A stretch of 64,000 bases of DNA from NCBI RefSeq assembly GCF_016925675.1, contig NZ_CP070506.1:5206501-5270500 (forward strand), in the 5' to 3' direction. The notes beneath the pieces are model-generated. The model was not told the DNA's origin, did no database searches, and was given only the letters and a program-made list of their open reading frames with translations. Source of the DNA: Pseudomonas hygromyciniae (lineage in GTDB: Bacteria; Pseudomonadota; Gammaproteobacteria; Pseudomonadales; Pseudomonadaceae). The translations under genes were made by a program, and so were the position numbers. Below are positions 29,419-40,008 of the stretch, in pieces (the first letter of the stretch is position 1; each line of letters begins with the position of its first letter).

Positions 29419-31211
29419 ATGAAACGCCTGTTGTTCTCCGGGCTGGGCCTGGTACTGATCGCTGTGTCTTTTTGGCCTTCAATAGCCTGACCAGCCTGGT
29501 CCTGCGCGAGGCTCGACTCGACCTCACCGAGCATCAGCTCTACACCATCAGCCCTGGCACCCGGCAACTGCTCGCCAATCTGAAGGAGCCGATCAATCTG
29601 TCTCTGTATTTTTCCGACAGCCAGGCCCAGGAGCTACCGCCGCTGCGCAATTACGCCAAACGCATTGATGCATTGCTGCGCAGTTACGAGCGTGAAGCCT
29701 CCGGCAAACTGAAATTACAGGTCATCGACCCTGCGCCTTTTCTACGAGCGAAGAGCAGGCGGCACGCTCTTCGGGTTGCAGGGTGTACGCTGCAACAGGG
29801 AGGCGCACTGCTCTATCTGGGGCTGGCGGCGACCAATACCCTGGTGACACCCAAATCATTTCACTGTTTTCACCCAGTGAGGAGCGCTTGCTGGAGTACG
29901 ACATCAGCCGCCTGCTTCACGCCCTGAACACGCCACAACGACCGATCATCGGCGTGATGTCGACCCTGCCTGTCGGTGGCGATGCGGACAAACCGCCGTG
30001 GGCACTGTTTGAGGAAACCTCTCGCCAGTTTGAGGTGCGCTACCTCAAACCAGGCCACGCTGATACCCGCCGACCTGTCGGTATTGATGCTGGTGCATCC
30101 CAGGAGCTGGACGAGGTGACCTCTATGCCATCGACCAGTTCGTGCTCGGTGGCGGCAAGTTGCTGGTGTTTGTCGACCCTCCCAGCCAGGTCGACAACGA
30201 CGCCCAAGGTCACAACAACTTCGACCTACCAAGACTGTTCAACGCCTGGGGCATGCAATTACTGGCGGGTAAAGTGGTCGCCGACCAGCGTTACGCAATG
30301 ACTGCCCCAGGCGCCGGGCAACGCCCACAGCGCCAGATGACCTGGCTGAATCTACCACCCGAATCCCTCAATGCCGATGATCGAGCACCACTGACCCGCA
30401 ACGTATGACCCTGGCCAGTGCTGGCGTCCTTCAGCCCTCCCCCAACGCCAGCACGATCTTTGTGCCACCGATCCAAAGCTCCACATCGGCCGTGCTGTTT
30501 GACGCCGAGAGTTTTGGGCTGCTCGATGAGCTGGGCGATCAACTGCGTCAGCTTAAACCTGAAGGCCAGCGCTATAGCCTCGCCGCACGTATCTATGGCC
30601 CTGCCCACACCGCGTTCCCCAAGGCATTACCGGCAAGAAAACGGCCTCAAAGAGGCGGCCAATATTAACGTCATTGCGGTGGCCGATACCGATTTGCTCA
30701 CCGACCGACTTTGGCTACAAGAACAGCAACGCTCGGGACATTCACTGCTGCGCCCATGGGCCGATAACGATGCATTTGTCATCAACTCCTTGGATTATCT
30801 GAGCGGATCCGAAGCCCTGGTCAGCCTACGCGCGCGAGGCCGCTTCAGCCGCCTGTTCAGCGTGGTGGACGAGTTGCAACGCCAGGCCCAGATTCGCTTC
30901 CAGAGCACTTACCGCCAGCTCTCACAGAGCCTCGCCGAGACCGATCGGGCCTCAAAAGCTGCGCAGCAATCCTGATCCTCACGCGGCGCAGCTGCCGGCT
31001 GAACAGATCGATGAATTGGCTCAGCGCGAACGCCAATAACACCAACTGCGTGAGCAACTGCGCAGCCTTCAATATCAGTTGAACAACGACGTCGATGCCC
31101 TGGGTCGAACCGAAGTGGCTCAACATCGGCCTGGTCCTGCTGCTGCTCACCTTGCTGGCGCTGTTGATCATGGCGATTCGGCGCCTGCGTTCCGGAAAAG
31201 GAGACCAGGCC
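29419..31211 (+). pseudogene. GldG-like ABC-associated membrane protein, frameshifted
   Basis: The N-terminal membrane helix (MKRLLFSGLGLVLIAV) leads into DLTEHQLYTISPGTRQLLANLKEPINLSLYFS, the typical GldG/Gldg_ABC substrate-binding-like domain. LEYDISRLLHALNTPQRPIIGVMSTLPVGGD and QFVLGGGKLLVFVDPPS continue it. The C terminus returns to a membrane helix (NIGLVLLLLTLLALLIMAI). About 600 codons with many breaks (near 29470, 29740, 29790, 30050, 30110, 30405, 30620, 30970 and 31100). The end coordinate is approximate because the final frame runs into the next gene. Confidence 0.7.
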
Positions 31212-32141
31212 ATGCGTGGAATCACCCTGTTGGGTTTGACCGTTACCTGCGCGGTACTAATAGGCGCCTCGGTCAACTGGGCCCCGAAACCAAAAATCGA
31301 ACCTATGGTCGAGTCGCTGTGGTTGCCGGAACTGGATATCAGCCAGGTCAACGCCCTGACCCCGAGCCGCCGCAATCAGCCAGATATCCGTGTCGAGCGC
31401 CGCGACGGATTATGGGTAGTTACCTCTGGTAGATTTCCCTGCTGCGCCCGGCGGCATCGTCATCCCGCGGGCGCTGACCACCGTACGCAAGGTCGAAGCC
31501 CAAAGTCCCCAGCCACAAAATCGTGCTGCCCTTGGCCTGGACGAGCAGGCCATACGCCTGACACTCGAACGCCAGGAGCAGACCCCGCTCACGCTATTAC
31601 TTGGCAAACAGGTCCGCCAAGGCGGCGGGTGAGCCAGCCTGATAGTGAGGTGACCTGGCTACTCAATGAAAATCTGCCGCTGCCGCAAAGCCCTTTGGCG
31701 TGGATCGACCGACGCCTGACGCGGATTCCCTTTGAACACATACGCCAGCTATCGCTGACCTACCCCAACGGCGCGCGACTGAGAATCCTCCGCGAGTCAT
31801 CTGACGCAACGAGCTTGAAACTGCGCCAATACCCCAGCACGCCAAAGGTCGCGGATGAGGCCAAGGCCACTAGCCTGCTGCGATTGTTTGGCCAACTCAA
31901 CATTGCCGACATTGCGATCGAGGCCGATGAGCAGCAGATGGCAAAGCCGGACTTGAGCTTTGAGCTACTGACCTTCTCAGGCGGAAAACTCGCCGGCCAG
32001 ATCCGCCAACGCGATAACCAATACTGGCTGAAACTGAAGACTATAGAGGGCTTTGATACGGAGTCTGTTCAGCCACGAATGGGCTGGGTCATGCGGGTGG
32101 ATGCATTGCTGCCTCGACCTGGTGCAACCCCGAGTCCTTAG
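31212..32141 (+). pseudogene. DUF4340-domain protein of the Gld-like ABC operon, frameshifted
   Basis: The ATG at 31212 follows AAAAGGAGA. The N-terminal hydrophobic MRGITLLGLTVTCAVLIGA is an anchor. VERRDGLWVVTS and the later LSLTYPNGARLRILR, LLRLFGQLNIADIAIEAD and LKTIEGFDT repeats are typical of DUF4340 proteins found next to GldG. The middle segment lies in another frame (PGGIVIPRALTTVRKVEAQ), showing two compensating indels near 31430 and 31630. The predicted periplasmic role in the exporter is unknown. Confidence 0.7.
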
Positions 32142-32908
32142 GAATGGCTTGCCGGCGTCAGGCGATCGAAGGGGGGCGATCTAAATGAAAGATTGCCCCC
32201 GCAGCACTGGGTCAAAGCAGGCACTCTGAGCCGTGCTTTCAGTCGGTTGGTGGTTACGCTGCAAGCGCCTTCAAGTGTTGAGGCCAGTGCCTTTAAGTTG
32301 TACAGCCGCATTAAACTTTTGACGATACCGCTGAATCTCGCCCGGTTAGCCAACAGCTTCTGCTGACCCAATGCCAATTCCTCACTGCGGACTTTGAGCG
32401 CCGCTTCACGCTCATTCAACAGTTGCAAACGGGTTTGCAGGCTAGCCGCTCGAGCCTCTGCGTCCCGTAGGGCCGCGTAACGCTTGCCAGATCTTTCACC
32501 TTGCTGTTGAGCTCGCGCTCCTTTTCCAGCATTTGGCTTTGACGCTCTTCCAGTTGCCGGTGTTGTTGGGTCGAGGCTGTGGCGCTGTTCCAGTTCCTGG
32601 GCCAGCGCCACAAGGCTGCTCAAGCTTTCCTGAACCTCATCTAGCTCTTCCTCCTGCCCATCCAGCTGCTCCGCGGGCTGCGACGTCTCTTGCACTGCGT
32701 CTGCCGCTTCGTTCACAGTTTCGTTGCGGTATGTGCTCGCAACAGGGGCATACTCAATCGCCTGGCCCACCTCCACTGCATCCGGCCGCAGGAGCAAGCC
32801 CATGACCAAGGCTTTATTGAGCTTGACGCTGGCGTGCTCTTCGCAAAGGGCCACGGGGAGAGGTTGTTGCCCGATGTCGATGTAGTGCCACCTAGCGTCT
32901 TGAGCCAT
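32138..32908 (-). pseudogene. B2: coiled-coil protein, paralogue of B1
   Basis: The start MAQDARWHYIDIGQQPLPVAL parallels B1. A long coiled coil (QLDGQEEELDEVQESLSSLV, AALRDAEARAASLQTRLQLLNEREAALKVRSEELALGQQKLLANRARF) ends with FSGIVKSLM as in B1. At least two indels disturb the middle (near 32560 and 32480). The end overlaps the convergent DUF4340 gene by 4 bp. A2 and B2 read as one open frame here, which probably reflects an indel. Confidence 0.5.
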
Positions 32909-33153
32909 TTGGCCCTGATCGACTATCTGACTGAACGCCTGCTGCCAAGCGTGATCGGCTACCGACATAGCAAGACGATATCGGCCCTGCTCGAACTGGA
33001 GCGCAGCGATGTAAACACGCACATCCTGATCACCAATACTTTCGTTAAGGCTATAGGCCAGGTAGTTCATGCCTGCTGCGGAACGGCGAAGCTGCATAGC
33101 AACACCGCATTGAGGGTCTCTTGTTGGGGCGTACAGACAGCGATGGTTCGCAT
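32909..33153 (-). pseudogene. A2: small protein, paralogue of A1
   Basis: MRTIAVCTPQQETLNAVLLCSFAVPQQA, then after a 1-nt break near 33068 MNYLAYSLNESIGDQDVRVYIAALQFEQGRYRLA and WQQAFSQIVDQG. NAVLLxxFAVP and the YSLNE/YTFNE and AAL motifs align with A1. The start could be one of three adjacent Met codons, or further upstream (to 33333). Function unknown. The repeated A-B order at both sides of the ABC operon suggests a functional module. Confidence 0.45.
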
Positions 33154-33697
33154 CATCATTTCAGTGCTTGCTCGGTGCTGCACATCTGCCTGGTTATCTC
33201 GCTCAACCAGAGTCACAGCGCGGGAGGACAGCGGCGGGCCTGCCACAGCCCCGGCACGAGGGGCTGTTCGTTGCTGCTTGACATAACGCCGGATGACCCC
33301 AGGCGCTTCCAGCCAAAGTAGCTCTTCATACACGTCTTTTGCCCCAAAAACCTTAAATAGCAGCCACTGCTACTCACCCCACCACTGCGCACGCCATCGT
33401 CGATAGCCAGTACTGGTCGAGGCATAACGCTTCAGGTCTAGCCATGAGACAGGGTGTTTGAGTTCAAGCATTGCCGCGTTCATAAATAGCGCCGAACTCT
33501 AGCAAACAAACCATCAAGAATTTTCTTGAGTAAGCTCCCTCTTGCTCACTGCGGTCGCGAGCGACAAGTTTAAGACTGCGGACGTCAAAACCTATCTTCC
33601 ACGATCGAGATATGGCTCGCACCAGGCCCAAGTCGCCAAGCAACTGGACACCTTCGCCTGCACGCACCATCAGCGCGAAGAAGAATAGGCCCAGACG
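33154..33697. other. Unassigned region with gene fragments
   Basis: Minus-strand fragments (for example ELKHPVSWLDLKRYASTSTGYRRW and GLVRAISRSWKIGFDVRSLKL) read in several frames and probably come from one or two broken genes upstream of A2. I do not recognise them. The variant palindrome at 33515-33528 lies inside. Confidence 0.3.
33515..33528. promoter_or_regulatory. Near-palindrome CAAGAATTTTCTTG, variant of the island operator
   Basis: Differs in one central base from the exact 14-mers at 19128 and 34133. It lies 180-360 bp upstream of A2, depending on its start, on the side expected for control of A2/B2. Confidence 0.45.
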
Positions 33698-33961
33698 TTA
33701 AGTGGCAACAGTCGACGCGCTCACAAGAAGCCACCTCACTTGATATTTAGTGCAAGTACTTGCCTTGTAAAAAATCTTCCTGCTTTTTTGCAAGCGGCTT
33801 ATTTCATCATAAAAGCATCTGTATTCCTCTCCCATATCATCCAAAACACTTTGCAGCCGCCTAATGACTTCTTCATGAATACAAAGGTCTCCTGCTACTT
33901 CCCAGGAGAGCGGTACAGAAAGGCTTAACTCCAGAGACAAGTTCAACTTTTTAAATTTCAT
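33698..33961 (-). CDS. Hypothetical small protein
   Basis: 87 residues from the ATG at 33961 (a TTG at 33976 is the alternative). AT-rich. The central HEEVIRRLQSVLDDMGEEYRCFYDEISRLQ is probably helical and coiled-coil-prone. There is no recognised domain and no clear ribosome site. It may be real because the frame stays open in an area with many stops, but support is weak. Confidence 0.3.
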   Translation of the reverse strand: MKFKKLNLSLELSLSVPLSWEVAGDLCIHEEVIRRLQSVLDDMGEEYRCFYDEISRLQKSRKIFYKASTCTKYQVRWLLVSASTVAT

Positions 33962-34044
33962 AAATTTAGCGTTCAACGTCAGTTAAAATAGCGACTGAGC
34001 TTAGTTCTAGCACCCGATGAATTCATCAAGACCAATCTCGACCC

Positions 34045-34070
34045 CAAGACACTGTGTCTTGATTTTTTTA
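34045..34070 (+). terminator. Hairpin with T tract
   Basis: CAAGACA pairs with TGTCTTG around CTG, followed by ATTTTTTTA. It looks like an intrinsic terminator in plus orientation, although no intact plus-strand gene precedes it. It may insulate the regulator promoter downstream. Confidence 0.5.
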
Positions 34071-34132
34071 GAATCAGCCTACAGCAAGCCTCTGTCTTCT
34101 CCTGCGCCGGCCGCAACGACGAAAGTCAGGAC

Positions 34133-34146
34133 CAAGAATATTCTTG
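34133..34146. promoter_or_regulatory. Perfect palindrome CAAGAATATTCTTG upstream of response regulator
   Basis: Identical 14-mer to the one upstream of the major pilin gene. It is about 207 bp before the response regulator start, which would fit autoregulation of a Bvg/Evg-like system. Confidence 0.55.
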
Positions 34147-34352
34147 AATTATCATAGAGACGTCCCAAGAAAGCCGGGCATCTGAAAAATTCATCTACTA
34201 TGTATGCAAGCCTTCGCATCGCAGCGCTTATCACACACCATCCAGAGCTGAAACAGACCGCCCCAACGCCGAAGTACTGATTACACAAGTCTGATACGCT
34301 TGCTTGGCGAGTCTGCTGAGACGCCCACTTAGGCCTTTCCTTGAGATCCTCC

Positions 34353-34977
34353 ATGAATAAACGTGTACTCATTGTGGATGACCATCCAATCATCTGTGTT
34401 GCCGCCAAAACCGTCCTTGAAGAGAACGGTTACGAAGCCGTCGCCACCTGTTCAGATGGCTTCGAGGCATTGTCTCTGATCCAGTCCTTGGCCCCGGAAT
34501 ACCTGCTGCTGGATATCGGCATCAATAGCCTGGACGGCTTGTCGCTGTGCAACGTATTGTGGCGGACGAGATTAGATCAAGACATTGGTATTCACCTCAC
34601 ACTTGGCCAGTACCTATGCTGTTCGCTGCATGCAGGCGGGCGCACAAGGTTTTATCAATAAGAACGCCGACCTCAAAGAGTTGATCAAAGGCTTTAACGC
34701 CCTATCGGATGGTTACCTGTACTTCCCGGAAGGAGGTGTTGACGCTGTACCGCGACGCCACCAAGAACAACAACAGCGGAACCTTTGAAACCTGACCAAC
34801 AAAGAAATCATCATTCTTCAGCAATTGGCCAAAGGCTTCAGCAACCAGGAAATTGCCGCAAAACTCAACCTGAGCAACAAGACCATCAGCGGTCATAAAG
34901 TCAACCTCCTGAAGAAGCTCGGCGTGCGTACCTCGATTGAGCTCGCCAGCATCGCCAAAGAGCGTGGCTTGCTCTGA
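34353..34977 (+). pseudogene. NarL/LuxR-family response regulator (BvgA/FimZ/EvgA-like), frameshifted
   Basis: The receiver domain starts MNKRVLIVDDHPIICVAAKTVLEENGYE. The phosphoacceptor Asp lies in YLLLDIGINSLDG and the conserved Lys region in AGAQGFINKNADLKEL. The LuxR-type helix-turn-helix (LTNKEIIILQQLAKGFSNQEIAAKLNLSNKTISGHK) ends the protein. Breaks fall near 34585 and 34740-34795. About 208 codons, the usual size. It is followed after 10 bp by the hybrid kinase. I infer it controls the fimbrial and exporter genes. Confidence 0.8.
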
Positions 34978-34987
34978 GTAATCGAGT

Positions 34988-37900
34988 ATGAAATCTTTTT
35001 CGCCTGTTGTTCTGCACACTGTTCGTAACGATCGTTACCGCCTGCTGCTGATGCCGAACTTGACCCCGACTGTCCGAGCTGACTCGGGTCATCCCCATGT
35101 CACCTGAACTCGATGAGCAGGCAGTTGCCCGGCTTAAGGCGAAAAAAGTGCTGACGGTGGGGTACACCACCCAAGCCATCCGCCCTTCAGCTTTATTGAT
35201 TCCAATCAGCAGTTGCAAGGCATCACGGCCGAGTACCTGAATGGGCTGAAAAAGGCGTTGTCGATAGAGATCAGCGTTCGCTATTTTGCCAGCCGAGCTG
35301 GGGCATTTGCCGCGCTTCGCGAAGGCACCATCGACCTGATAGAGACCAGTACTGAGGCTGAGGTCAAAGTACTCGGCGGCGATGACAGACGCCTACACTT
35401 TTACCCGAATAGGGCTCTATTCCAAGACAGGCACCCTGCTTGATGTCGACCTGAGTAATCCCAAATCAAAGATTTCCAACGTCCAGGGAGGCTTGGTCAA
35501 CGACGCGATCCTGGATACCTTTCGTGGCGCGACGATTGTGAAGTACAACACCCCCTGGAGGCCATTGCCGCAGTAGTGCATGGAGACTCGCAAGCGTATC
35601 TGGCGATACCGTGAGCACCAGTTACCCGGTAAGCGAAAGCTTCAGTAACCTGCTCGTCACCAACGTGACTGCGCAGAACATTGACGAAGCCATAGGCTTT
35701 GCCCTCAGACCCGACGATATTCAACTCAAGACGATCCTCAATCGGGCCTTCAACACCCGTAGCACCTGTCAAAGAATCCAAGCCATAAACTGGTGGGTTG
35801 CCACGATCAAATGCACAGAGGGGGATTTTCAACAGCAATTGAGCCCGGAAGAAAAACAACTACTGCAAAGTAACCACACTTTCCGGATTTCAATCAGTGA
35901 AGACCTGGCACCCTTCGCCTTCTTCGATACCACAGGCCAATTCAGTGGTTCCATGTCCGACATCCTCGAATTGGTGCGATTGGAATCAGGCCTGAAATTC
36001 AAGGTCGTTCGCTCACGCTCTATCGCTACCTCCATCCGTGAACTCGATAACCAAGAGGTGGACCTGAACGTAATGGGGGAAACCGAGACGCGTAAACGTC
36101 AGTACCTGATGAGCAAACCGATTTTCAGCTCCCTTACACCTTGATTACACGCTTAGCCAACACGTCGACTTCGGCCCCGATGCCACCAGTACCATCGCGC
36201 TGCCACAATCGGACGGATTGATTCCCTATTTAAAAGAGCATTACCCGCACAGCAAACTACAACTGACCGACACCTTTGCCGACTCCTGAACAGTGTGTGC
36301 GATGGTGGCGCAGACCTGACCATCGCATCGATCAATCAAGCCCGCTATTTCCTGGCCTATAAGTACGAAGACAGCCTGAAGATCGACGGCATCCTCGCCC
36401 CCTCACGGCCAACTTGAGCATTGCGGCAAATCGGACAAGGCCACGCTGATTTCGATTATCGAAAAAGCGTTGCTGAAAATTTCCCCAGCGAAACAGCGAC
36501 GATAAGCGGCCGCTGGCGAGCCAACACCGCCACCGACGCTCTGTACCGGGAGGGCATCAGCCTGCGTACTTACCAAATGTTGAGCGCCCTGTTTGCACTG
36601 CTATTAGTGACAGGGGTGTGGATCGTATTTCTGCGAAAACTGATATTCAAACGCACCGTCGAACGGAAAGACCTGCAGTCACGACTGAGCCTGATGCAAA
36701 ACATGGTGAACAGCATCCCCCACCCGATTTATCTCAGAGATCGCAAGGGCGCACTGCTGTTGTTTAACACCTCCTACGCCCGGTCATTTGATGCAACGGC
36801 TGACACTGTCATCAACGGCACCGTACTCGACGAGCAGGTTGACCCAGCCATTCTTCAACAGTGGCAAACCCATTACTCTCAGGTGCTGCAAACCGGTACG
36901 GCGATTGCGTTTGACCAGACGCTTCCAACCCAAACGGAAGCATTGATATCTATCACTGGATCGAGCCCTGCGTGATGAAGATGAACACTTCATCGGTGTT
37001 GTCTGCGGCTGGCTGGACATCAGTGATCGTCTACAGATTCTTGAACAACTGCGTCAAGCCAAGGCCTGCGCCGACAACGCGAACAACAGTAAGTCGATTT
37101 TCCTGGCGACCATGAGCCATGAAATCAGAACACCGATGAACGCCATTATTGGCATGCTGGAGCTGGTACTGACACGCGATCAAAACAGCACAAGAAACCT
37201 TAATGCCATTAGCGTTGCCTATAGTGCTGCGCTCAGCTTGCTTGAGTTGTTGGGGAGTATTCTGGATGTCTCTAGTATCGAGTCGGGAGAGACCCGCTTG
37301 ACGCTCGAAGAGACAACGTGGCGGGAAGCAATAGAACCGGTGGTCAACATCTTCCTGGGGCCCGCCAAGCATAAAGCCTGGCCATCCATCTGGATCTGGG
37401 GATTACGCTGACCTAGGCGTGTCCATCGACAAGCTGAAGATCAAACAAGTGTTGTCTAACCTGTTGAGCAACGCGATCAAGTTCACCAGTGCCGGGGCTA
37501 TTAGCGTAAGACTTGAAGGCTGCCTAATGGGTGAGGCCATGCAGTTCAAGCTGAGGGTCCAAGACACCGGCAGCGGAATTAATGACGCCGAAAAAGCCAA
37601 CCTCTTTACCCCTTTTCGCCGCAACACCATCACCCCAAACAGCGGCGCCGGATTGGGCCTATCCATTTGCCAGTCGCTGAGTCAGATCATAGGGGCAACC
37701 TGGCCGTCGAGAGCACTGAAGGCCAAGGCACCTGCGTGACTCTGAGCCTGACAGCCCAACCTTGCGAGCTCAAAACCAGCACGGAGATTCAGGCCCACGC
37801 CGCGGCAGAAGGTTCAACCCCACTCAGAATCTTGGTCGCTGAAGATCATCTACCCAGCCTCCACCTACTTAAAGAACAGCTGGAACTGCTGGGGCACATC

Positions 37901-38538
37901 CCAATCCTGACCCAAAATGGCCTGGAGGCTCTGTTCCAATGGGAAGACACCGAGATCGACCTGCTGATCACAGATTGCAATATGCCTGAGTTGAGTGGGA
38001 TGGCATTGACTCGGGAGATCCGTCACGGGAAATAGCACTGCGCGTGCGGCCCTGCACCATCATCGGGATGACCGCCAGCGCCCGCAAGGAGGAAATCAGT
38101 AAGTGCATGGACGCTGGTATGAATCAGTGCCTAATCAAACCTGTCAGCATCGCGCAACTGACACGCTACGTCCCTGATTTACGGGAGCGCGCTCAACACG
38201 GAAAAACGGTCGTTGAGCAAACCGAATATACGTTTTTGTCCAACCTGCCAGACGCTAAGAGGTTCGACTTAATCCACGAATTGATTGCCACTAACGAAAC
38301 CGATTACCAGGAACTGGAAACAGCGCTGGAAGCAGGAAACTTCAAGAGCATGCAAAACACCCTGCATCGCTTGAAAGGATCGGCGCGAATCATCGGTTCT
38401 GACGATCTCTGGACACAGTGTGAAGCCCTCGAAGCGGCAGTGATGAGTGCCAACGTCAATAGGATCCCACTGATCCAACCTCTGACTGAGCTAAAGAAAC
38501 TGTTGCTTAATATTCATCAAATGCTGTCGAAGCGATAA
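34988..38538 (+). pseudogene. BvgS/EvgS-like hybrid sensor histidine kinase, frameshifted
   Basis: About 1183 codons. Two periplasmic Venus-flytrap (SBP_bac_3) domains come first (KKVLTVGYTTQAIRPF, then HTFRISISEDLAPFAFFDTTGQFSG). Then a membrane helix (MLSALFALLLVTGVWIVFL), a PAS domain (VNSIPHPIYLRDRKGALLL), HisKA with MSHEIRTPMNAIIG, and HATPase_c (LLSNAIKFTSAG, GAGLGLSICQSL). A receiver (LRILVAEDHLPS, Asp in LLITDCNMPELSG) and an HPt domain (LHRLKGSARIIG) complete a four-step phosphorelay. Breaks include those near 35080, 35400, 35560, 36140, 36290, 36410, 36960, 37390, 37690 and 38035. Confidence 0.85.
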
Positions 38539-38568
38539 ACAATGGTTTCCGTTCCACCTTCAAGAGCG

Positions 38569-39270
38569 CTAAAAGGTAGCCTTCGAGTTAATCGTGTGCG
38601 TGCGAACGCCGTCGTCATTGACCACGGAAAATTTTACATCCACCCGTCGCACGCCCAATTGGTGGCCAACGAGTAGCCCTGAGTTGACTTGGGCGGCAAC
38701 ATTTGCAGCTTTCCAAGCTCAAAACCTTGTGGTTACTCACCACTTTCAGGCTCGAAAACATCACGTAATAGGCACTGGAGTTAGTGACCTGCAGTCGATG
38801 CTCGCCCGCTTCCTCGACCAGTTGCCAATGCAGTGCGCTCCGGCATCCACGGCTTTGCCAGAGAGGCTCTCGGACGATAAAACAGCTCAATGCGCTCCGT
38901 AGCGGCGACTGTTGAGGGGTTATCACGGTTCTTTTGATCGTGCGAAACTTTCTGCACATTTAGATAAAATACGGACTCGCGATCCTCTGGCAATTTACCG
39001 GGGTTTTCATCACCCGAAGTACTTGCTCTGCTCTGGAAGGCACACTGAATAGTGCTGGCATGACAATAAACGGCGCAATTACTGGACCGTCCGCCTGACG
39101 ATCAGTCACCCATACCCGCACTGCAAAATCCTGCTCACTATCATTGCTAAGCAATAGGGAAGCACTATGCTCCTGGGCATTAAATATTAACCTAGCCACA
39201 CTTAACATTGACCCGCCGTGGCGTTTGGCGCCTGCAAAATACTTATAGAACAAAAAGCCAACACAACCAT
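38569..39270 (-). pseudogene. Second periplasmic fimbrial chaperone (PapD-like), frameshifted
   Basis: About 234 codons. The signal peptide (MVVLAFCSISILQAPNATA) breaks into MLSVARLIFNAQEHSASLLLSNDS. FAVRVWVTDRQADGP and SVFYLNVQKVSHD then RIELFYRPRAS form the chaperone signature. The C-terminal domain is HWQLVEEAGEHRLQVTNSSAYYVMFSSLKV and ends VNDDGVRTHTINSKATF. Breaks fall near 39220, 38995, 38890 and 38680. It lies downstream of the DsbA-like gene on the same strand, but no usher is adjacent. Confidence 0.75.
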
Positions 39271-39415
39271 TTCAGTTCAATACGACGTCGGTAAAACGCC
39301 AGCACTCCATCCATCTGATGTCCCCTGAGCATGAGTCACAATACAAAATGAAAGACTGTTTAGCGGAGTAAGCGTTCGTTATTGGTCAATCGTTCAGCAC
39401 GCTGCAACATTGACT

Positions 39416-39969
39416 TCACGCCACCACACGAAGATCAAGGCAATGCTTGCCATTGACCACCATCGCTGGTAAAGCACCGACTTCAAACAATTTGGTTTTC
39501 TCCTTAGCCTCTATGACTTTTGCTTGCACCACAGGTGAGTGATAAGTGGCAATGAACAGGTCTTTATCGACGCCGACTGTTGCTAGGAAATCAGCCATCT
39601 CCTCAGCGCTGGTCAATTTCTGACGTTTACGCACCGCTTCAAATACGGCGTGATGCACAGAATAATCAACGGCCATGACTTTCAACGTTAAAAACAACTG
39701 GCCTTGTACATCCCATCGCCCACCGAACATCGCCGGTAGTCGATTAAAATAGACATCGGTCGGCAGCGCCCTGATCCATGGGTCAAGGACTTCCTCCAAA
39801 TTGAAACACTGTCGACAGCCGTAGGAAAAAACTCGATCACTTCGATGGTTTCATGGGGATTAACTGCGACCGCCGACTCCGGCAACTCTTCATGTTGCGA
39901 TGCTGACAGCGGAGTAGAACCCATACTCGCGATGACAATACAGACCAGCCCCATAAACACACGAAACAT
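39416..39969 (-). pseudogene. DsbA-like thiol:disulfide oxidoreductase with CRQC motif, one frameshift
   Basis: Signal peptide MFRVFMGLVCIVIASMGSTPLSA. The thioredoxin fold begins ETIEVIEFF, continues after a 1-nt break near 39815 as SYGCRQCFNLEEVLDPW, and keeps the cis-Pro loop (VGALPAMVVNGKH). The insertion region LPAMFGGRWDVQGQLFLTLK is typical of DsbA. The active site reads Cys-Arg-Gln-Cys rather than Cys-Pro-His-Cys. About 184 codons. Its position beside a fimbrial chaperone suggests it forms disulfides in pilins. Confidence 0.8.
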
Positions 39970-40008
39970 ATAAACTCCAGAGCATGACTGTTCAACAGGA
40001 CAACAACT

